DNA of 64,000 nucleotides from Quillaja saponaria. Lineage: Eukaryota > Streptophyta > Magnoliopsida > Fabales > Quillajaceae. The notes under the pieces were generated by a model that worked only from the letters and a program-made list of their open reading frames with translations, searched no databases and was not told the DNA's origin. The position numbers and the translations under genes were made by a program. Every line of letters starts with the position of its first letter. Position 1 is the first letter of the stretch. Of this stretch, positions 37,401 to 49,291 are shown piece after piece. Where the stretch lies: NCBI GenBank assembly GCA_029379385.1, contig CM055612.1:15438001-15502000 (forward strand). The letters run 5' to 3'.

Positions 37401-40400
37401 ACTAGTAATGGTCGAACTGTAAATCATGATATAACTACAACCCAATTTTCTCCTCACTTGTGGAAGGAATGATTTTTTTGATCCCAACAAGAAAAATTGT
37501 CTTTACAAAATCATTCCTCCCATTTTCACTTGATTCGCAAATAGAAAAAATTTAATTTTCTCCCCCCATTTCCTTTCCTCTGCTTTTCACATCTCCCAAT
37601 AAAGCATTAGAGTCAGATAATTATTTCGGGACTATGAAGTATGAGCAATATTTGCACTATCAGAGATCATATCAGCCATCCTTGTCTTCCAATTTCATTT
37701 TTCTCACATAAATGCATTGATTTAGGAGGATCTAGAAATATGACTGGCAACTCAAGTAAGTATCCCTCTTTTGGTCCAACCCCCCCCACCCTTTTTTTTT
37801 ATAAAAGAAAGAAGGAAGTACAAAAAGGAGGAAGCTAAAGAAACAAAAGTAATACAAAATAGCCCTCCAATCCCTCCTAATATCAGGTAAAGAAACTTCT
37901 AGAAAGGACCCAGATGCAGAAACCCACAAGGAAGTTAAGAAAACAAGTTTATCCCAAAATAGCTGCAAGGCCAAATACTGACTTTTGGAAATTCTTGGAT
38001 TCCTCTCCAGTTATACACACAAAAACCACAGTATCAACTTTTGGAAATTCTTGGATTCCTCTCCAGTCATACACACAAAACCACAGCAAACACAACACAT
38101 CTCCAAAGTGTCTTTCTTCTTATGCCTAAAATCCCTAAAATTAATCAATAGCCGACCCTCCAGACTTAGTGGACAAACCCATTGCTTCACTAAGATACCA
38201 AAGAGTCTGTTCCAAATGTTTCAAACAGAAGAAAAAAACAGAAAAATGCGGTCCTGATCCTCCCAACTATATAGCACATAAAGCACAAAATCAGAGAAAG
38301 AGCCTTGTTAGGTCTATGCGCCTGCAACAAGTTATTGGTATTGAACCTTTTCAGTACAGCGGCAAGCGGACCACACAAAAGCCTTACCCTTTGATGATAC
38401 TTTAGCCATTCAAATGGGATTAGCAAGGGGAAAACAAGTGGAATGGTGATCATGAGCAAGAAAGTTAAAGGAAAGACTTGGAAGAAAATACCCCGAACTA
38501 TATTTTCAAAGCCCTAGTGATTAAAACAGAATCAAGAGCAGTCAGAAGTGAAAGGACATTAATGGCCTATCTATTATTCGGATTTCTTAAAAAATAAAAA
38601 TTCCAGGAAATCATCGAACCCTCCAGAATTTTAAAACCGGTAATCGATGCATAGTGGAGATTGGGAAGACAATATAACTGGGGAAAAGCGCTGGAAAAGG
38701 AATATCACCTTCCCATAAATCCTCCCAAAACCAGATTCGGGGCCCATCCCAACCTTATATAGAAAAGGAAAAGAAAAGGAAGAAAATTCCGAATTTTAAA
38801 CAGAAGCGAGATAGGATGTAATCTAGAACTGAAAAACAAAAGCAATCAAAAGAAAAAACACAAGATTAACTTGCTTCATATTACCATATGCCTAAGAGAA
38901 ACAAGTTCCAAAAGAAACTGCCATAAACCACTTGCCCAATAGAGAAATATTTAGACACCAAATTACTAAACCCAAACCACCTTTAGACTTAGATTTACAG
39001 CAATCATACCAGCAAACCAAATGATCTTTCACACTCTCTCCCGCCCCAGACCAAATAAAAATCTCTCATCATATTTTCAATCCTCGTAACAACACTCACA
39101 TAAACAAATAGAAATAATTAAGAGAAACATTAGAAAGACAAGCTTGCACTAGAGTTATCCAACCAATATCAGAGAATAGCCCCCTTCCAAAGAGAAATAA
39201 TTAAGAGAAACACTACAAAGACAAGCTTTCACTAGAGTTATCCAATCACCGTCATAGAAAAAAGCTGCCCCCTTCCAACCATCAAACAGTTTGGAAATCT
39301 TATTAATCACAAGATACCAAAAGCCTTCAAAACTTGGGTAACCACCAAAAGGGCTTCAAGATATGTCAAAGTCCAGTCAAGAATAACACATCCTGCCAAA
39401 GAGTTAAGAAAAGACAAAGCCTGACGATCTAAATGAAAACCAGCCATTATGCCTATCATTAGACGGGAAAAAAAAAAAAAAAAAAAAAAAGAAAAGAAGG
39501 AATGGTATCATCTGCAAACTGTAAGTGAGACACACTCACATTCTCAGACCTACCTTCAGCCTATGAATAATGCCTCTATTTACCCCCATTTAAATAATTT
39601 GGCTCAAGCCATCAACAACAAAAGTAAACAAAAACAAGAGACAAAGTATCCCCTTGGTGAAACCCGAGAACCCTTGTTCCAGCTCTTAGGTTCTCCATGC
39701 ACAATAACAGAGAACACAACAGTAGATTAGCAACCATTCATTCACTTCTTTCATCTAGAGCTAAAACCCCTTCTCTCTGTGACCTTAACAAGAAAACCCC
39801 AATTATGTGATCATAAGCCTTCTCGAAGTTTAGTTTCAAGACAATACCCTTCCTAACATCATCCACCACCTTATTCACAATTAAGGAAGCACCTATAATA
39901 TGCCTCCCCCTAATGAAAGCAGTCAAAGAAGTTGATAAATTACAACTTAGAACACAACACAAATGATTGGAGAAGTCCTTAATCAAAATCTTATAAACAC
40001 TTGTAACCAGACTATTAGGTCTAAAATCCTTAACTTTAATAGAACAATTTTTGACAAAATGACATATATCGTCTCTGAAGTATCACATTTTGGTAAATTT
40101 CATACGAAAAGTATTTTTTTTGATCAAATTCGTCCCATAACTTTCAAAATTTTTGCAATTTCCTTCAATCTAACACTGTTAACATTAGGATGGAAAATGC
40201 TGATGGGGTTCAAAATATAATATTTTGTGTGTTGAGTTAGCCAAAAAATAAAAAAAAAATAAAAAAAAGAAAATAGAAAATTATCTCTCTCTCTCTCCTC
40301 TCATGCCTAATCTCTCTCTCTACTCTCATGCATGCTCTCTCTCACTCCTTTTCTTTATCATCACTCTAAAAATCATAATTACGATTTGTGATGATTTAAA

Positions 40401-43400
40401 ATTTTAAAAATTTGATGAAATTAATCCAATATCTATTTCCTTGATTTAAGGATGGAGAACAAAAACTTTGACCGGATTGATATTGTTTTTTAAATATTTT
40501 TATATTTTTTGAGAGAGAAGAGTGAGAAATGAATGAGAAAGATTGAAGCTATAAAATAAGTTTAGGATGAAATTGACAAAAACTGGCATTTACAAATTTT
40601 AAATTTTCTTGCCAACTCAGCATGCATGTGGCAACCAATAAAATATTTTAAGTATGCTAACAGCGTTATGCTCAAGGAAGACATTTCTACCGTTTTAAAA
40701 GTTATGAGAACAATTGACCAAATAAATATAGGGTCAATTACACTTTACCCCATGAACTACAAGTTGTTTTGCATTCACTCCCATGAACTATCAAATTAAG
40801 CACATAATTCCTTATTTGAGTCATAATTAGCAAATAACCCCCAACCATCCATATTAGTTATAAAATCTAACAAATTAACTTAAAAAAGACTAAACTATCC
40901 TTATTATAAGATTTTTTCTAATGTCTTTTAACTCTATCTCTTGTATCTTCTTTTATCTTTTATTTTTTTATAGCAATTAAATTATTTATATTTATTCAGT
41001 TTTAGTATATTCTTTAATATGTAATACAATAACAGGAAAATAAAAGTTTTGATGAAAATATTATCATTAATACGCAAATTGAAACAATAACTTGTATAAT
41101 TTCTATAAATGAAAAAAAATAATATTAGTAAATCTACAAATAATTTAAATATTATGACAAGAAAATAAAAATTATAAATGATTCAAATATTATTTATGTA
41201 TGCTAAAATTGAATCAATATAAAGAGTTTAGTTTTATAGAAAATGAAAAAAAAAAGATATAAAAAGGAGAAAATATAAAATTAAAAAAAACTTATAATGA
41301 GGGTTGTGGGTTAATTTGTTAGATTTAATGGTTAATTTAGATGAATGGTGGTTATATATTAATTATGGGAGATTATGTGCTTAATTTGATAGTTTATGAG
41401 GATTATTGTAAAACAAGTGATAGTTCATGGGATAAAATGTAATTGACCTAATAATATATTTTTGAGACAAAATTGGTAAAAGTGTGATACTTTAAGAATA
41501 GTAGATGTCATTTTGCCAAATTTTTTTTAAGGAGCAAGACTAATGAAAGTGGAATTCATACTCTTTCCCACCATCCCCATTATCACAAAACTCCTGAAAC
41601 ACTCTATTGAGATCATCTTTCACAATATCCCAACAAGTTTTAAAAAAAAAAAAAAAAACATTCGACCCTACAAACTAAGCTTTCACCATATTGAAAACAA
41701 CCTTTCTCACCCCATCCATCACAAACGGTCTCTCCAGCCATCTAGCCTTATTTTGGGGAATAGGAAAACAATCAATATCATCAATCATAGGCATGTATGT
41801 ATGTTTTCTAAATACATCTTTCTGTAGAAATGGGTGATCTCAAACAATAGTGAGGACTAATGACTATCCCCTTCATCCACCTCGAATTCCTTGACAAAAT
41901 TCCTTCTACTATCAAACACCCTATGAAACATCCTAGTGTTGCAATCTCCCTCCTTAACCTATTTCAAGCGCGTTTTGTCTCTAGCTGATTTCCTCTTTCT
42001 AAAGGAACTCCTCAAAATCATTTTTCAATTTAGCCCTCCTACAAAGTTGGTCCTCCAAGAGAGCCCCATCTTCCTTTAAACTATCTAAGAAGCTAGTCTC
42101 ATCTAGGATAGCCTTCTTGTACACTTAATATCAGAGATGTACGTCATCTAGTAAAGTGTAATCTAATTTACAATAATATGTAGAGAAAGTTGGCTCTAAG
42201 CTCACAATTTTCTCGTCTTCAAATCTTCCTTCCACTTCTCTTTTGCTCTGTCTAACTGGACAGCTTGTATCATAGAGAAGTAGAATACTTAACATATCTA
42301 AATCTTACTTTTATTTAATTAAAATAAATAATTTACTTGTCGAAGCCAATAATGAACATTGGAGCAGCTTTAGTTATTCAACTGAAGCCAATCCCCTATG
42401 GAGATCACTTAATTAATATAGATCTTAACCACAGAAATTTAAAAATTTAACTCATCTTTTCAAGAATTATTGAATTGACAAGTTTTTAGGCAAATTGATT
42501 TCTTCAGGGACACGATTAAGCAACATGACACAACAATAATTAAAACTACAAGAAATCCTACAAAAAGCTTCATACTGTTAAAGTTATTATTGTTAGAAAC
42601 ATAATATTAATGTATTGTATAGTTCCACATTGCTTAGATGTGGAAATCTATGTTTCATTGTTTATTATAAATAAAGCTTATTGGTATAGACTTTGAATAA
42701 TTCAAGCTATAGCCCGTTTCTATTAACAAATAATAATAAAATGATGGCAAAGAAACTGAAAAATAAAGAAAACACAAAATTTACGTGGTTCACCCAATTA
42801 AGTCTACGTCCATGGCCGTGGCAATTACTAAACTTTCACGTTGTGCCTCCCCCACCAATGATGCCCTCTCACCTTTCCTATTGTTCATTGGTGCTCGCTC
42901 CTCTTTTCCATTGTGCCTTTCTTACCAGCGGTACCCATTTTCACATTGTACTAGTGGTTGATGTTCGTCAAACGGATTGAAATTTGACATGTTCTTAGGT
43001 TGTTGTAAGTGAGAGGAAATGTTGAGATTGTTAATTGGATTTTACTTGTACAAGATTGAGCATTATATGCTCCATCTTGCGGGAGAGTGCTAGAAATATT
43101 AGCGTATTGTGTGGTCCTATATTGCTTAGATGTGAAAGTCTATGTTTCATTGTTTATTATAAATAAAGCTTATGGGTATATTCTTTGATTAATTCAAGCT
43201 ATAGTCTTTTTTCTCATTCTATTTTATTTACCAAATTATCATATGTAATTGATGGAGAATGTGATAATAATTTACTAATTAATTCTAAAATTCTCATTAT
43301 CACGGTCTGGCATTAGTAATCATTAACAATTTGTAAACACAAAATGATGATAAGAAAGATCTGTACTAGCACAAAGATGGTAATAAATCTACTTCTATAG

Positions 43401-46400
43401 ATAGATTAGATTTGGCAACCAATTTGTCACCCAATTCGTCAACATGGTGAATCTCTTTTACTGATTGGAGAAGACATAAAAGAAAAATTAACATATGCAT
43501 TTGGCTGGAATAGTATCCATTTCTATCACAAATGCGTCTGATTTGATTCAAAGTTAGTTAGATTACCAGAACAGACATTGATCCCGGCATCACGAACAAA
43601 CTGAAGGGTTTCTAGGCGCTCATCATAACTCCTTGTGGTGATGATGTTCGGATAATATTCCCTTGAGGTATCAAGATTGTGGTTATATGCTGTAAGACCT
43701 GCCTTCTTAAGTTCAACAGCTTGTTGTTGCTCTAGCATGCCCAATGTGCAGCACACCTCCATTCCCATATTCCTGGAAAAAGACAGAGATGGCCCAAGCA
43801 TAACTATACGAATGATTTAAAATATATCTTGATTGTATGTATGAAACATATATTCCAATTCTTAAATGGAAATAACAAAAACTTATGAAATTAGGACCAT
43901 AAAAGATGCAATAACAACATGGATTTTTTAATGAAAAAGAAAAAAAAACAATGAAAATAATATGGTCCAAAAGTATCAACACTTGCAGAAGTCAATAGTA
44001 TGTAGACAATTACCTCAATCAGAGAGTTACTTAACAAACAAGAATCTACAGAATTCTCTTTTAGTGTTTTTTTTAGGAAAAAGGCATCCAATAAGTCATA
44101 ATTTATATTTTGACATAGGACAACACACTTGTAAGATGTAAAATACAGATTACTCAGGAAGGGGGCAAAAACAAGAAGATTAACTCGTTGTAGACATGAA
44201 ATAATTCTTTCTTTCTTTTTTTATATTAAGTAGGTCTTGAATTTGTGTAAATTAACCACAGATCCTGCATGACAAGGGTCCATCATACTTTAGAGTAGAC
44301 CTGTCATCTTGCTATATTGTGAGGCAAGTATCAAATGCACATGTCTGAGAGAAGATTTTGGCTATATCAATTATTATAGTTGGTATGCTCCTTCTTAATG
44401 AGGTTGTGGTTTGCATGAGCAGTAGCGAGTAACGGAGTAAGTAGTATATCTATGTAGAAAATACATGACAAATAAATTCAACTCTGGGTTTTAGATAATT
44501 GAACTCACCACTGATAACACCAGTTTTGCACCTTATAGAAAGGGACTTAGATATATCCAAGGTATTTGCAACTCCAACCAAAACTTCTACCTAAGTTTAT
44601 GTAACAGACTTCACTCTTGGTACCACTATAACTGTCTAACTATCCTATCATGACAACTGCCTTCCTCACATTCTGAATCAAGAAATGCCTCTTTCTCACT
44701 TACCCCCTTAAACTAAAGACTGAATATGACCATCACAGAACACATTTTACATCATAGATCAGAAAGCAACCACTTAATAGTTTCTTTAGAAAAAAACAAT
44801 TAACAAACTGATTTCATTTTTCTTTTTCTTTTCCATATTGATGTTAAATGCTTGAAAAAGAAAATTAACTAAAAATACTATGAGATTTGTGATAGAGGGA
44901 AGAATGATCCATACTCCTGCACATATAAGGAAAATCAACTTCTACTTCAACTCAGTGACTCTTTTGCTTATAGAGCTTAATATTTACAAAAACTGAATGT
45001 TCAATACCTTATTTCTTTCACATATTCAAGGATCTGGTTGAAGTTGGTCTTTCTCCCAACTGTTTCCCTCCATGCAGCACCCATGCAAAAGCGGGTGCTA
45101 CCAGCCTCTTTTGCCTACCAAAGAAAGAACATGTCCATAAGATGCGAAGAGCAAAAGCATAGAAACTAGCAACAAGATACAAGCAGATCTATGTGATTCA
45201 ACCATCTAAGCAAATCAAATCAAAGTGGGCTACAATTAATTATCCTCCAAGTGACACACCATCTGACTGAATTTCTCAAGTTTTTACAAGTAACTTGAAC
45301 AGAAGTTCCAGGCTTCATGAAACTCTAATGACTTAATGTCAACCATTACGTATATAACTTGAGATATGGAGATTCGAGTTCAAAATATATGTAATGACAT
45401 GAACATTTATTAATTTTTGTTATGAATACAATATTAATGTATTGTGTAGTCTGACATTGCTTAGATGTGGAAATCTATGTTTTGTTGGTTACTATAAATA
45501 AAGCTCATGGATGTAGGCTTTGAGAGACCAATCAAGCCCATAATCATTTTCCTCATTCTATTTTATTTAACATGCACACTACAAGCAGCTATGATTCATA
45601 TTAAGTACATGTAAGTAGATCTACATGGTAAAATTTTGATCTTGTAATACCAGAGATGGATTTTAAGCATAGCCCTAATACAATCTAGGCACATGGAGAT
45701 GTGAAGTTGTGGAATCAGATGTCAAACCAGCATACAACAGCTTTGGGACAAATCAAAGATCTGTTTTATTAGGTTTGTGTAGTTGGTTGTGATTCTGATG
45801 GCAGCAAAGGAACCAGGCTTTGGGATGCTATGCTTAGGGTTCATTGAGTAAATAGGCTAGGAGTTTGGTGAACTGAAGGCTTCTTTAAGTACAATGTGAT
45901 GTAATTGAATTGGGAGAATACCTACATATTGCCTTTTCTAGGATTATTATGGTTCTATTCTAAGGTATACAGTAATCTCTTCTTTTTTCCCAATGAAACA
46001 CTGTAAAGGAAAAACATCAAATAGATTGTGGCCTTAGAAGCTTCTTCACAAATCTTTGGAATGGCAAAGGGCATATGCTGCAAAGTATGAGTACCATCAG
46101 TAAGTCACCACTTAACTGAAACACCAGAAATCATTAATTACACAGCCCATACAGCCTATATGCTATAAACACAAATGTTTTGACAAATCCAAGAAGCTCA
46201 TATGCACTACCATCGTAACAGATTAAAACTCATTCTTAGGGCCTCACCTTTATCTTAAGCTTAGTTGGATTGGTACTTTAACCTGGTCCCTAAAAGGAAA
46301 AAAAAAAGTTCTTTGACATGGTATATGAGATGCTTGACCAAGAGGTTAAGAATTCGATCATTGCCACCTTAATATGTTTGAACAAAAGGTTCTATTTTTT

Positions 46401-49291
46401 GTCCATATCTGCAAGCTTAATGAGCTTGTCCATGATGAGGTGTGTAACAGCAAAACTCATTCATGGGGCCTTAAGATTTTATTTGGAATGGTTCTTCGAC
46501 AACAAGCCACTTAAACTTTCTTTACATCAATTGAGCTCTGCAGTCTTGGATTCACCAAAACCAATGAGCAATCATTAACAATAACTTTGTCTAAACAGAA
46601 TGTGATTAACAAGAAACAAGAGACCACTACCTTCAATTTGAATACACGCACTTGCATAATAATAATCTTTTCTCATGAATATAACTAATAGCACACAGAT
46701 CTTTTATGTGAGAATGTGGCCTAGAATTTCTTTATGCCATGAATTGGAGTTTGGTTCATTTTGAAAGCCCACTACATGTACCGATCTATGAATATCAACA
46801 AGACAAGATTCACTTCATGCCCTACCAGACTCTAAGCCTTTATTTGGATAGGGAGAATGGAATGGACTGAAGAGTAAAGAAAAGCAAAGAAGAATATTTT
46901 TATTCTAAAAGAGAATTTCTTTCTTTTATAATTTTTATTGATTATTATCATTTTTTTCTACTATATTGCAAAGGAGATAAGCATCCTACAAATCCAGGCA
47001 TTCTGGCACTGCTCTGTATTTGATTTCTTTTATAATGATTAGTTTGACATGCTCATCCCTTACTATGCCACATGAGTTATAGTTAGATTACAACACAACA
47101 CAACATACATTGTATCAGCATGCTAGATGGATAATTAACAATATCAATTACTAGTAACAAGTTCATACGCAACAATCTGAAACCTTGGGACATGCCCACT
47201 TAACAAAATTTATTATAAAATGTCCTTTGTTAGGTAAAGAACACTAGGAAAAACATGGAAACCCAACATTCCTTTCATGTAATCTAATCTCCATTACTAT
47301 TTGTAGAACTAAACGCAGACTACTTCAACAGTGTTATTTGGGGATTCAAAAGGTCCTTCACCTAGAGGTATGCATTTTCATTCTATTTACCTTCTGAAAA
47401 TAGAAGGTTGTGACTCCATTTCCAAATGCCAATCTTCAAAAACATAAACCAAACTGACTTTGGGATGAGACCCATACTTTGGATTTTACTAGACTTGCAA
47501 TTGCAATGTGGCATGCTGTCAATTATCATCTTTGAGATGTAGACCATTCTAAGTTAGAATATATCATTAGTAACTATTCAAACAAGAGAATCAAATACCA
47601 CCATTGTACTCTCTTGATACATATTTCCATTTTCTATGAGATAGACCTCAAAGAAATTAGATAATGTCAAACTTTAATCACTTATGTTTTCCCTTTCCTC
47701 ATTATGTTTCTGCGGGACCATTGAAGAGTAACCAAAACCCAATTCATCCCCAATAAATATTTCTCTTGACAAGTCCAGCTACCACCTCCAGTAACAACAA
47801 TTGGGTTGCGAACATCCATCAAGTTGATATATCAGGCAAATAAGAAATCCACATGCTTATGTTAAAATTGTAAATAATTTCTGTAGTAGATGGAAGAACA
47901 CATAAAAGCAGGGATAGGGCAGGTGATGTCCATTCCAATTCAATTAAGATGTGACTTCTGAATTAGCATATTGAAAGCACTGGTTGAGTGATTCATGTGT
48001 CACAGAGAATCAGATCTATCAATGAAATCCAAGATCTAGAAGACAAAGAAACTTACCTTTTTAGCAGCCTCCAGAACAGCGTCCTTGGACATAAGCCTCT
48101 GGGCCTTCAGACCTGTATCATATCTGGATGATTGAGGACAATATGAACAATCTTCACTACAACCTCCTGTTTTGATGGAGAGAAGTGTACACTGTTGCAC
48201 TTCCCTAAAGTTATGGGCATGTCTGTGAACTTGAGCCTGATGCAAAGGGCATGCTTTAGCATGATAATGTAATATGCCTCACAACTGAATCACCACAAAC
48301 AATAACAGGATGCATCTATACTTCTATGGCAAGGAAAGGTTAATCATGTTCTTTAAGCAAGTTCAGCAATTGTGGGAGATGAACCATCCTAATTGGCAGT
48401 GTGCCGCCTACCATCTTAACAGCCACCATTACATAGCACAAATGGAAGCTTATTGTGATGGATAACTTTGTATCAATTTCTGGACTTAATCAAGGACCCA
48501 CTTTTCATTCAATTGGATGAAAAAACTAAAGCCAAAATGATCTCCAAAGCTACTATTCTCTATATACAAGCAAGCTCATTTATATTCACACAATAGCTGG
48601 TGTGGCATTCATATACTACAGATGTTCACAATTTACATTCAATACCTTTTGCCTAGTTTTTCACTCAAGCTATAAGTTTTATAAGTTGGGATTCTCAAAT
48701 TCTTCCACTTTATGTTCAGTATTCAGTGTACGCTAATAAGAATTTGTGCTTGTGGAGAGCTGTTACCGCAATGTTCACTCACCGGATTTTAAAGATTGAC
48801 TGGCAAACAAAATAAACTGATATTCGTGAAAGACAGACAAGCATTTTTTTTAGTTTTAACTGCCCTTCAAACAGTGTATCTTTAGACTGCAGTACCCTTG
48901 TCCACTACCTTCATTTTTCTTTTCCATTATCTTGAGCGAAACCTGTTGATTTTATATATATATTTATTATAGCTTTACGAAGTGGCCGATAATGTAGTGA
49001 GGAAATGAACTTGTTTAAATCAAAATTCTACGGACCCAACAGTGCATATAGAAAGTAAAAGAAAGATAAAATTAAAAGAGAGAGACTAACTCCATGGAAG
49101 AGGAGGTCGAGTACAGGAGAGTCGTAGATGGATTTGATTTCGTCTCGGGTCCAGTCATTCCTTGGGCCTTTGCTGATTGTTCTCTCAGCTTCAATTGCAG
49201 CGGCTGAAGAAAAAGTATAAGAAGAAGAATGCAATAGGGAAATGGTGGGTCTTAGCTGAGGCCGTAAAATCGATGATCTGATTGTAAACAT
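34484..49291 (-). CDS. BIO2: Biotin synthase, mitochondrial radical-SAM enzyme
   Basis: Six minus-strand exons, 49291-49091, 48236-48057, 45114-45008, 43772-43567, 35722-35583 and 34786-34484, join in frame to 378 residues, the usual length of plant BIO2. The enzyme converts dethiobiotin to biotin, the last step of biotin synthesis, in mitochondria. An N-terminal Ser/Arg-rich transit peptide (about residues 1-40) agrees. The radical-SAM cluster motif is C93-x3-C97-x2-C100 ([12 protein letters not shown]). The ligands of the [2Fe-2S] cluster that acts as sulfur donor are present: C137 (TRFCMG), C170 (EVCCTLG), C230 (NVCSG) and R302 (VRLSAGR). I chose the second in-frame ATG (49291) as start because known plant proteins begin there; one further ATG lies 15 bases upstream. 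Introns are 854, 2942, 1235, 7844 and 796 bp, and several carry transposable elements. No frameshift or stop interrupts the exons. Confidence 0.97.
35030..35140 (+). pseudogene. Scrap of Ty3/gypsy reverse transcriptase
   Basis: A short plus-strand frame in BIO2 intron 5 reads [19 protein letters not shown] followed by YNGVAADSE. This is the well-known segment just after the YxDD box in Ty3/gypsy RT (..KC.FG...VEYLGH.IS..GV..D..K). No other part of the element is recognisable nearby. It is opposite in strand to BIO2. Confidence 0.8.
35213..35430 (-). mobile_element. tRNA-derived SINE (Au-like) with 20-bp target duplication
   Basis: The body (about 35233-35410, 178 bp) reads on the minus strand from GAGGGCGAGCCTTGGCGC. 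It has a Pol III A box (about TGGCGCAACGGTAAG, 35383-35397) and a B box (GGTCACGGGTTCGAG, 35347-35361), and ends in a short A/T tail. These features match the Au-type plant SINEs. It is flanked by the perfect direct repeat AAATGAACAAACAACTATAA (35213-35232 and 35411-35430). It lies in BIO2 intron 5, in the same orientation as the gene. The perfect duplication suggests a fairly recent insertion. Confidence 0.92.
35723..37789. other. BIO2 intron 4, proximal part, unassigned
   Basis: This is intron sequence between exon 5 and the LINE poly-T end. The stretch 36200-37260 is less AT-rich than usual and may derive from an old retroelement, but I could not read a convincing protein in any frame. Confidence 0.3.
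37981..38087. repeat. 56-bp tandem duplication inside the LINE
   Basis: Two adjacent copies of about 51-56 bp begin ACTTTTGGAAATTCTTGG (37981 and 38037), differing at a few positions. A second, looser tandem duplication of about 82 bp lies at about 39110-39270 (both copies with AATAATTAAGAGAAACA). These are local duplications after, or shortly before, insertion. Confidence 0.85.
40053..41517. mobile_element. Outer MITE with long inverted arms, inserted in the LINE
   Basis: The ends are GACAAAATGACAT (40053) and ATGTCATTTTGCC (41517), inverted to each other. The left arm continues with AAGTATCACATTTTGGTAAA and then 'CCATAACTTTC' and 'CTAACACTGTTAAC' to about 40190. The matching right arm is split in two: about 40650-40730 and 41449-41517, because a second MITE (40731-41448) sits in it. 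Arms are about 140 bp, and the element without the insert is about 747 bp. Flanks ACAATTTTT and AAATTTTTT are an imperfect 9-bp match, compatible with a Mutator-like duplication. Confidence 0.75.
40731..41448. mobile_element. Inner MITE nested in the outer MITE
   Basis: The ends are GGGTCAATTACACTTTA (40731) and its inverse TAAAATGTAATTGACC (41448). The inverted arms extend at least 80 bp, with 'CATGAACTA' and 'CTATCAAATTAAGCACATAAT' on the left and the complement on the right. It is 718 bp long, A/T-rich and without coding capacity. The flanks ATAAATATA and AATAATATA are only roughly alike, which could be a decayed 9-bp target duplication. The long inverted arms favour a Mutator-derived MITE. 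Confidence 0.75.
42591..43233 (+). mobile_element. TRIM (miniature LTR retrotransposon)
   Basis: Two direct repeats of about 143 bp, 42591-42733 (TGTTAGAAACATAAT...TTAACA) and 43089-43233 (TGCTAGAAATATTAG...TTACCA), enclose about 355 bp. Shared motifs are 'TTGCTTAGATGTG', 'TCTATGTTTCATTG' and TTATAAATAAAGCTTAT. A purine tract, GCGGGAGAG, lies just before the second repeat, as in a polypurine tract. The inside has no gene. ATTAT occurs immediately before the first repeat and again within two bases after the second, a likely 5-bp target duplication. It lies in BIO2 intron 4. Confidence 0.8.
45418..45572 (+). repeat. Solo LTR of the same TRIM family
   Basis: A 155-bp block starting TGTTATGAATACAATATTAA and ending TTTATTTAACA is closely similar to the LTRs at 42591-42733 and 43089-43233 (same 'TTGCTTAGATGTGGAAATC' core). 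It has no internal region or partner. It lies in BIO2 intron 2. No clear target duplication was seen. Confidence 0.8.

Larger units (their letters stand above)
37790..42250 (-). mobile_element. 5'-truncated LINE (non-LTR retrotransposon) with nested MITEs
   Basis: On the minus strand, the region joining endonuclease and RT is seen at about 42050-41880 ([16 protein letters not shown]). This is followed by 'NSTFISLAP' at about 41570-41530, [18 protein letters not shown] at about 40045-39990, then [20 protein letters not shown] and LNFEKAYD at about 39930-39800. A zinc-finger-like RVT end with a CFMC start lies at about 38310-38200. The end is marked by a poly-T on the plus strand (about 37791-37799), i.e. 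the LINE poly-A tail. The endonuclease part is missing (5' truncation). The RT reading frame is broken, and two MITEs interrupt it at 40053-41517. It lies in BIO2 intron 4, same strand as the gene. Confidence 0.8.

Noticed and set aside
21081..49291. A biotin-related gene cluster formed by the aminotransferase-like gene and BIO2
   Set aside because: The aminotransferase of biotin synthesis is of another fold class (BioA type, class III). The two genes are about 9 kb apart on opposite strands, and the proximity looks accidental.
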